Shown: positions 1 to 5,711 of the stretch, piece after piece
Layout: the number at the start of each line of letters is the position of its first letter
Numbering within the stretch: position 1 is the first letter of the stretch
Origin: Acidobacteriota bacterium
GTDB lineage: Bacteria; Acidobacteriota; Vicinamibacteria; Vicinamibacterales; UBA8438
DNA: 18,125 bases
Direction: 5' to 3'
Assembly (NCBI GenBank): GCA_011523485.1
Contig: WTGR01000145.1
Coordinates: 1 to 18,125 of the forward strand
Notes under the pieces: generated by a model
The model's database searches: none
What the model was told of the DNA's origin: nothing
Seen by the model: only the letters and a program-made list of their open reading frames with translations
Translations under genes and position numbers: made by a program

Positions 1-941
<941 letters not shown>

Positions 942-943
942 GT

Positions 944-965
944 GGCCGCCCCGCTCCGGGCGGTC
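944..965. terminator. GC-rich hairpin between convergent genes, possible bidirectional terminator
   Basis: An 8-base-pair stem (GGCCGCCC pairing with GGGCGGTC, one G-U) encloses the six-base loop CGCTCC, three bases after the thiC stop and 17 bases before the stop of the opposing gene. The position in a 40-base convergent gap suits a terminator serving both strands. No T-run follows on either side, so it is not a standard intrinsic terminator. In DNA this GC-rich a stem of this size can also arise by chance. Confidence 0.35.
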
Positions 966-981
966 CGTGAGCCGGCGCCCG

Positions 982-1545
982 TCACCGCAAGCGGTTCGCC
1001 GTACGCTCGGGCAGGGTCGTGATCTGGATGATCGTCGGGAAGATGGTCGGCTCCCCGCCGCCGGGCGTCGGGTCGATGTAGCCGGCGGCTCCGCCCCAGG
1101 TGTAGTCCTTGATCGTGACGCTCGGCCGGAAATCCATCTCTCGGTCGCGGAACCGCGCCGTCTCGAACTGGTGGATCGGCGGAACGTCGTACACCCGACG
1201 CCCGCGTTCGCGCAACCGCGCCGAGTAGTAGCGCACCATGTCGTCGAACCGGGCGTTCGTCCCGAACAGGTGGAAGCGCTGACCGCGTCCGGCATCGTAC
1301 GACGTGATGTACCGCGCGCTCGGGTACACGGGTACACCCAGCGTCGCCTCGGTCGGGACGTCGACGTTCGTCGCCGCGGCCGGTGCCGCCCCGTCGAGCA
1401 CCGGCGTGGACGGAGCTCGCGCGGGCGCGGTCTCCGGGGTGGGAAACGGCCGTGGAACGGGTCGGCGCTGCGCCGGCAGCGGAACGGCCGCCGCACTGAC
1501 CAGCAACAGCGCCAACGCGACGCTCGGAGCGCTCGTGTACCTCAC
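982..1545 (-). CDS. Secreted protein of unknown function with proline-rich linker
   Basis: I do not recognise a named family. From the GTG start the product is 187 residues. It has a short n-region with Arg2, a hydrophobic core at about residues 9-20 and a likely signal-peptidase site after PLPA (residue 25). A Pro/Ala-rich linker follows to about residue 55. The rest looks like one compact domain rich in aromatic residues, with stretches such as YDAGRGQRFHLFGTNARF, VRYYSARLRERG and IKDYTWGGAAGY. It has no cysteines, metal motifs or further membrane segments. The location is probably periplasm or cell surface. An in-frame ATG lies 18 bases upstream at 1563, its codon overlapping the start of the divergent peptidase. 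I prefer GTG 1545 because a -10-like CATAAT sits six bases before it and neither start has a Shine-Dalgarno sequence. With either start the signal peptide is kept. Confidence 0.75.
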   Translation of the reverse strand: MRYTSAPSVALALLLVSAAAVPLPAQRRPVPRPFPTPETAPARAPSTPVLDGAAPAAATNVDVPTEATLGVPVYPSARYITSYDAGRGQRFHLFGTNARFDDMVRYYSARLRERGRRVYDVPPIHQFETARFRDREMDFRPSVTIKDYTWGGAAGYIDPTPGGGEPTIFPTIIQITTLPERTANRLR

Positions 1546-1550
1546 GGTCG

Positions 1551-1556
1551 TATTAT
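1551..1556 (+). promoter_or_regulatory. Candidate -10 element for the M20 peptidase gene
   Basis: TATTAT on the plus strand is separated by five bases from the ATG at 1562, again the geometry of a leaderless transcript. It overlaps the minus-strand -10 candidate by five bases, forming a compact bidirectional site. No clear -35 hexamer is seen about 17 bases upstream, and no Shine-Dalgarno sequence precedes the ATG. Confidence 0.45.
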
Positions 1557-1557
1557 G
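1552..1557 (-). promoter_or_regulatory. Candidate -10 element for the secreted-protein gene
   Basis: On the minus strand CATAAT is followed by six bases and then the GTG at 1545. This spacing would place the transcript start at or next to the start codon, giving a leaderless mRNA. The first base deviates from the TATAAT consensus and no convincing -35 is visible. A nearly identical arrangement precedes the radical SAM gene. Confidence 0.4.
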
Positions 1558-1561
1558 ACGC

Positions 1562-2719
1562 ATGCCGACCCTGCGTGAGTTCTGCAACAGTCGTCGCGAA
1601 TGGCTGATCGGCGTGCTGAGCGAGCTGGTGCGACTGGAGTCGCCCACCACCGAGCCGGCCGCGGTCGATCGCTGCGGAGAGCGGCTGGCGCAGCGCCTCG
1701 GCGAGATGGGGGGCGCGGTCGAGCGCATTCCGTCGCCCACCAGCGGCGCCCATCTGCGGGCGACCTTCGGCTCCTCGTCGGCGGCGCGGCAGGTCATGCT
1801 GCTCGGGCACTTCGATACGGTGTGGCCGGTCGGGCAGCTCGAACGCATGCCGCTGCGCGAGTCCGACGGCCGCCTGTACGGACCCGGCGTGTTCGACATG
1901 AAGGCGGGCATCGCCATCGGGATGCTGGCCGTCCGGGCGCTGGCCGCGGCCGGCCGCCTGGACGATCTCCGGGTGGTCATGCTGTGGACGGCGGACGAGG
2001 AGCGCGGCAGCCGTTCTTCCCGCGGCCTGGTCGAAGAGGAGGCCCGCGGGGCCAGCGCCGTCTTCGTGCTGGAGCCTGCGCTGCCGGGCGGGGCGGTGAA
2101 GACCGGCCGCAAGGGATGCGGAGAGTTCGAGCTGCGGGTGCGCGGCGTCCCGGCGCACGCCGGCATCGATCCGACGCGGGGCGCGAGCGCCATAGACGAG
2201 CTGGCCGCCCAGATCCGGGCGGTCGGGGCGCTCCGCGATCACGGGCTCGGCGTGACGCTGAACGTCGGGGTCATCGAGGGGGGAGACCGGCCCAACGTCG
2301 TGGCCGAGCACGCCCGGGCGGTCATCGACGCCCGCGCGGCGACGATGGAGGACGCGCGCCGACTCGAGCGCAGCATGCAGGCGCTGCGGCCGGTGCTGGA
2401 AGGGACGAGCCTGGAGGTCGGCGGCGGATTCTCTCGGCCGCCGTTCGAGCGCACGGAGGAAGTGGCCCGCCTCTACGACGTCGCCCGGTCGATCGCGGCC
2501 GAGATGGGACGGGACCTGGGCGAAGGAACCACCGGCGGCGGCTCCGACGGGAACTTCACCGGCGCGCTCGGCGTCCCTACTCTCGATGGGCTGGGTGCGG
2601 TGGGCGACGGGGCGCACGCGCTCGACGAGCACGTCGTCACCGCCGACCTCACGTGGCGCGCCGCACTGCTGGCCGAGTTGATCGCGCGCTCCGGGTCCGG
2701 CCGCGAGTCTGTGCCGTAG
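1562..2719 (+). CDS. M20 family metallopeptidase, carboxypeptidase G2-like
   Basis: This 385-residue protein is a di-zinc M20 peptidase of the glutamate carboxypeptidase (CPG2) type. It would remove C-terminal residues, classically glutamate, from small peptides or folate-like conjugates. All expected catalytic residues are visible: His83 in GHFDTV, bridging Asp112 in GVFDMKAG, the catalytic/metal pair Glu146-Glu147 in TADEERGS, Glu171 in VLEPALPG and His352 in GDGAHALDEH. A lid/dimerisation domain occupies about residues 185-300. There is no signal peptide, unlike secreted CPG2 of Pseudomonas, so a cytoplasmic enzyme is likely. The ATG overlaps an alternative start of the divergent gene and lies just after a -10-like TATTAT. 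htpX follows 20 bases downstream, so the two probably share a transcript. Family assignment is firm; the substrate is unknown. Confidence 0.92.
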   Translation: MPTLREFCNSRREWLIGVLSELVRLESPTTEPAAVDRCGERLAQRLGEMGGAVERIPSPTSGAHLRATFGSSSAARQVMLLGHFDTVWPVGQLERMPLRESDGRLYGPGVFDMKAGIAIGMLAVRALAAAGRLDDLRVVMLWTADEERGSRSSRGLVEEEARGASAVFVLEPALPGGAVKTGRKGCGEFELRVRGVPAHAGIDPTRGASAIDELAAQIRAVGALRDHGLGVTLNVGVIEGGDRPNVVAEHARAVIDARAATMEDARRLERSMQALRPVLEGTSLEVGGGFSRPPFERTEEVARLYDVARSIAAEMGRDLGEGTTGGGSDGNFTGALGVPTLDGLGAVGDGAHALDEHVVTADLTWRAALLAELIARSGSGRESVP

Positions 2720-2728
2720 AATCGATCC

Positions 2729-2734
2729 AGGAGG
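2729..2734 (+). promoter_or_regulatory. Strong Shine-Dalgarno sequence for htpX
   Basis: A perfect AGGAGG lies five bases before the ATG at 2740, fixing the htpX start. It is the strongest ribosome binding site in the window and contrasts with the first genes of the transcription units here, which lack one. Confidence 0.85.
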
Positions 2735-2739
2735 ATCGG

Positions 2740-3576
2740 ATGGGAAACACCGTCAAGACCGTTCTGCTGCTCGGTCTGCTCAGCGGCCTGCTGCTCGCGC
2801 TCGGCGAGTGGTTGGGCGGCTCGAGCGGCCTGATGTTCGCTTTCGTCATCGCCGTGGCGATGAACTTCGGCTCGTACTGGTTCTCGGACCGGATCGTGCT
2901 CAGGATGTACCGCGCGGAGCCGGTCGGTCCGGAGCACCCGCTGCACCGGATCACGGCGCGCCTGGCGCAGAGCGCCAACCTGCCGATGCCGAGGGTCTTC
3001 GTCATCCCCGACGACTCTCCCAACGCGTTCGCCACGGGGCGGAATCCGCGGCACGCGGCGGTGGCGGCGACCACGGGCCTGCTCCGGTTTCTCGACGAGC
3101 CGGAGATCGAGGGGGTGATCGCGCACGAGCTCGCGCACGTGAAGCACCGCGACATACTGATCAGCTCGATTGCCGCCACCGTGGCCGCCACGATCATGAT
3201 GGTGGCTCGCATGGCCCAGTTCGCCGCGATCTTCGGCGGGTTCGGGCGAGATGACGAGGAGGGCTCCAATCCGCTTGCCCTGCTGGCGACGATCATCGTC
3301 GCGCCGCTCGCCGCGATGCTGATCCAGGCGGCGATTTCCCGTTCCCGGGAGTTCGCGGCCGACCGGGGCGCGGTCGCCATCGCCGGCAATCCCTACGGTC
3401 TGGCCGGCGCGCTGAAGAAGATCGACGCGGCCCAGCAGCGGATTCCGCTCGACGCGAATCCGGCTACGGCGCACATGTTCATCATGATGCCGCTGTCGGG
3501 CCGCGGCATCATGTCGCTCTTCAGCACCCACCCGCCGACGGAGCAGCGTATCCGCGCGCTGCTGGGAACGGTCTGA
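2740..3576 (+). CDS. htpX: Membrane zinc metalloprotease HtpX
   Basis: HtpX is an M48 family inner-membrane protease that degrades misfolded membrane proteins during envelope stress. The 278-residue product has two N-terminal membrane segments (about residues 6-24 and 30-48). The active-site HELAH is at residues 129-133 (zinc ligands His129 and His133, catalytic Glu130). Two further hydrophobic segments follow (about 141-165 and 179-198), then the third zinc ligand Glu204 in SREFAADRGA. The C-terminal FSTHPPTEQRI motif is typical of the family. The reading frame is open far upstream, but AGGAGG before ATG 2740 and the family length set this start. It follows the M20 peptidase by 20 bases, with no heat-shock promoter visible in the gap. 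Its last 56 bases overlap the convergent radical SAM gene. Confidence 0.96.
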   Translation: MGNTVKTVLLLGLLSGLLLALGEWLGGSSGLMFAFVIAVAMNFGSYWFSDRIVLRMYRAEPVGPEHPLHRITARLAQSANLPMPRVFVIPDDSPNAFATGRNPRHAAVAATTGLLRFLDEPEIEGVIAHELAHVKHRDILISSIAATVAATIMMVARMAQFAAIFGGFGRDDEEGSNPLALLATIIVAPLAAMLIQAAISRSREFAADRGAVAIAGNPYGLAGALKKIDAAQQRIPLDANPATAHMFIMMPLSGRGIMSLFSTHPPTEQRIRALLGTV

Positions 3577-4627
3577 GGGATTCCGGGAGGAAACCGAGGC
3601 CGTACTGGTGCGGCCGGCTCCGGTCGGAGATCGATGGGCGGGAGGTGCGCTGCTCGGGACCCCGCTGCCCCTTCCGTTCCAGCCCGTACTTCGCCATCAG
3701 GGCTCCCATGACGGTCCGGAAGCGCGTCGCGTAGGACGCCGACGCGTGCTTGCCGGCGTAGAGGCGGCCGTACCCCGCGACGAGGTGCGGGTACTCGCGC
3801 GAGAGGAACCGGAGAAAGTGCCGGCGCGTGTCTCCCTCCAGATGCAGCAGAAGCGCACCGACATGGCTCGCGCCGCTGTCTGCGATCGCCTTCAGCGTCC
3901 GCTCGATCCTGGCCGGATGCGAGCTGATGCCGGGGACGATCGGCGCCATCAGCACGCCGGCGTCGACTCCCGCGTCGCGCAGCCGGCGTACGGCGCGTAG
4001 TCTCTGCAGCGGGTGCGCCGTGCCCGGCTCGAGAGACCGCCAGGCGTCGACGTCGACCGTCGGGAGGCTGAACGTCACGGTGCAACGAGTGCGGCGCGAA
4101 AGCTCCACCAGCAGGTCGGTGTCGCGGACGACCAGCGTTCCCTTCGTGATCAGCCCGACCGGCGTCGCGTGGGGGATCAGGACCGACAGGGTCCTTCGCG
4201 TGAGCCGGTACCGGCCTTCTATGGGTTGATAGGGATCGGTGGCCGTGCCGAGGGCGACCATCTGGCCGTCGAGCGGCCGTCTGGACAACTCGCGCGCCAG
4301 CACGTCCGGGAAATTGCTCTTGACGAGCACCACCGAGGAGAAGTCGTCGCCCGCGCCGAGCTCCAACTGCGACTGGTAACGGCGGGCGAAACAATAGTGG
4401 CAGCCGTGCGTGCATCCGCGGTACGGGTTGAGCGTCCAGCGGAACGGCATGCCCTCCACCCGGTTGAGGGCCGAACGGCAGACGATTTCCTGGTAGACGG
4501 TGTTGTCCCCCCGTCGGACGCCGCCGGGGAGGCCGCCGACTCCGGCTTCACGGACGGCGCGGGCCACCGCCCGCGTCGTCGGCCGCCCTGCGAGATCGAA
4601 GAGCCTCGGCTGGTTCACCATGCGCAC
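3521..4627 (-). CDS. Rv2578c-like radical SAM protein
   Basis: The 368-residue product belongs to the radical SAM group typified by Mycobacterium tuberculosis Rv2578c, related to spore photoproduct lyase; its reaction is unknown. The 4Fe-4S motif C-x3-C-x2-C is present as CTHGCHYCFAR (Cys72, 76 and 79). Family-typical stretches include SALNRVEGMPFRWTLNPYRG before it, then ALGTATDPYQPIEGRYRLTR and LITKGTL. The last 50 or so residues are Arg/Pro-rich, look unconserved and extend into the 3' end of htpX on the other strand. I chose GTG 4627 because a -10-like CAAAAT lies six bases upstream; ATG 4621 (MVNQPRLF) is nearly as likely. A TTG at 4678 would add an implausible tail. The gene follows the Rmd-like gene by 81 bases but seems to have its own promoter. 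Confidence 0.9.
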   Translation of the reverse strand: MRMVNQPRLFDLAGRPTTRAVARAVREAGVGGLPGGVRRGDNTVYQEIVCRSALNRVEGMPFRWTLNPYRGCTHGCHYCFARRYQSQLELGAGDDFSSVVLVKSNFPDVLARELSRRPLDGQMVALGTATDPYQPIEGRYRLTRRTLSVLIPHATPVGLITKGTLVVRDTDLLVELSRRTRCTVTFSLPTVDVDAWRSLEPGTAHPLQRLRAVRRLRDAGVDAGVLMAPIVPGISSHPARIERTLKAIADSGASHVGALLLHLEGDTRRHFLRFLSREYPHLVAGYGRLYAGKHASASYATRFRTVMGALMAKYGLERKGQRGPEQRTSRPSISDRSRPHQYGLGFLPESLRPFPAARGYAAPSAGGC

Positions 4628-4633
4628 GTTCGT

Positions 4634-4639
4634 ATTTTG
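4634..4639 (-). promoter_or_regulatory. Candidate -10 element for the radical SAM gene
   Basis: CAAAAT on the minus strand is six bases before GTG 4627. The 15-base block from this hexamer through the GTG matches the block at the secreted-protein start (1557 down to 1543) at 13 positions. This supports a shared leaderless start signal. No -35 hexamer is evident. Confidence 0.38.
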
Positions 4640-4708
4640 TTCGCCTTCATCCTGGCACGGAGAGCCTGCGGCCGTCAACTGCCGGCGGGGCGACCCCTTC
4701 CCTCGGAG

Positions 4709-5674
4709 TCAGCCGACCTTGGCGCGCCAGTGGTCCAGGAGGTCGCGGAGGGTCTCGGACAGCGGGATGCGCGGCGCCCAGCCGACGTCCGCCGTGATTC
4801 GCGTGCGGTCGCCGCACAGTACCGGGTAGTCGCTCGGGCGCAGCCGCGCGGGGTCGACGCGCACTTCGATCGGGACGGCCGTCAGGGAGACGAGCCTCTC
4901 GAGAACCTCGCGCATGGGGTGAGCGGCGCCCGAGCAGACGTTGTAGACGGCGCCCGGCGTGCCGCGCTCCATGAGGTCACGGTAGGCGCGGACCGTGTCG
5001 CGAACGTCGAGCAGGTCGCGTCGAGGGTCCAGGTCCCCCACCGACAGGGCGGGCTCTGCGAGGCCGGCTTCGACGCGCGCGATCTGTCGCGCGAAGCTCG
5101 AGGCGGCGTACGAAGGGTCCTGGCCGGGGCCGATATGCGTGAAGGAGCGTGTCCGAATGACGCCGAGGCCGCCTGCGGCGTAGCGTGCGGCCAGCATCTC
5201 CTGCGCCAGCTTGCTCAGGCCGTAGGGGCTCGCGGGACCGATCTCCGCGTCCTCGGCGAGCGCGCCGCTCCCCGGGCGATAGACGAGCGCCGAGCCGGGG
5301 ATGAGGACCCGGGCCGATGGAGCGGCGCGTTCGATCGCCGCGAGCAGATGCTCGGTTCCGATGACGTTGGTCCGCAGCGTCGAGACGCGGGCGTTCCAGG
5401 ACCCGGCAACGGCGGCGGCTCCGGCGCAGTGGTAGACCTGGTCGGGCTCCAGCTCTTCGACGGCGCGGTGCACGGCGGCGGCATCGAGGACGTCGACCGC
5501 CCTGAAGGAGCGCCGCGCCGGACTGTCCGAAGCGGGGCGCCGAGCCTTGTCGCCGTCCGGGTTCGGGCGCCGCCAACCGACCACGTGCGGCGCCGGCGGT
5601 TCGGCGCCGAGCAGCGCGACGAGATGGCTGCCGACGAAGCCGGCCGCCCCGGTCACCAGCACGCGCTGAGTCAT
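4709..5674 (-). CDS. NAD(P)-dependent epimerase/dehydratase, GDP-6-deoxy-4-keto-mannose reductase (Rmd)-like
   Basis: This 321-residue extended short-chain dehydrogenase has the N-terminal Rossmann motif GAAGFVGSH (residues 9-17). It also has the NVIGTEHLL stretch, Ser128 in PGSALVY, and the catalytic Tyr151/Lys155 pair in SPYGLSKLAQE. The C-terminal half, with FTHIGPGQ, SSFARQI, DPRRDLLDVRDTVRAY, GAVYNVCSG and RLRPSDYPVLCGD, resembles GDP-6-deoxy-D-lyxo-4-hexulose reductases. These make GDP-D-rhamnose for surface polysaccharides in the cytoplasm. Substrate assignment is by family resemblance only; a related nucleotide-sugar reductase is possible. No GDP-mannose 4,6-dehydratase gene is in the window. 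A GAGG Shine-Dalgarno lies five bases before the ATG. The gene starts 37 bases after lptD, in the same direction, so it may be co-transcribed with the LPS export gene. Confidence 0.88.
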   Translation of the reverse strand: MTQRVLVTGAAGFVGSHLVALLGAEPPAPHVVGWRRPNPDGDKARRPASDSPARRSFRAVDVLDAAAVHRAVEELEPDQVYHCAGAAAVAGSWNARVSTLRTNVIGTEHLLAAIERAAPSARVLIPGSALVYRPGSGALAEDAEIGPASPYGLSKLAQEMLAARYAAGGLGVIRTRSFTHIGPGQDPSYAASSFARQIARVEAGLAEPALSVGDLDPRRDLLDVRDTVRAYRDLMERGTPGAVYNVCSGAAHPMREVLERLVSLTAVPIEVRVDPARLRPSDYPVLCGDRTRITADVGWAPRIPLSETLRDLLDHWRAKVG

Positions 5675-5711
5675 CGGCGCCTCGCGATGCCCGGCGGCGC
5701 CGGACGGTACG

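Noticed and set aside
1543..1557. TAATACGAC on the minus strand, identical to the core of the T7 phage promoter
   Set aside because: Only nine bases match and the downstream part does not. No phage or T7-like polymerase gene is present; it is better read as part of the AT-rich -10 and spacer.
1600..2739. Upstream extension of the htpX frame into the M20 gene
   Set aside because: The extension is a frame-shifted shadow of the peptidase. The AGGAGG before ATG 2740 and the family length define the true start.
4687..4697. GGGG-CGA-CCCC hairpin after the Rmd-like gene as a terminator
   Set aside because: The stem is only four base pairs and has no T-run on the minus strand; such hairpins are frequent in DNA this GC-rich.
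4622..4708. An extended N-terminus for the radical SAM gene from TTG 4678
   Set aside because: The added residues resemble no family sequence, TTG is a rare start, and the candidate -10 lies downstream of it.
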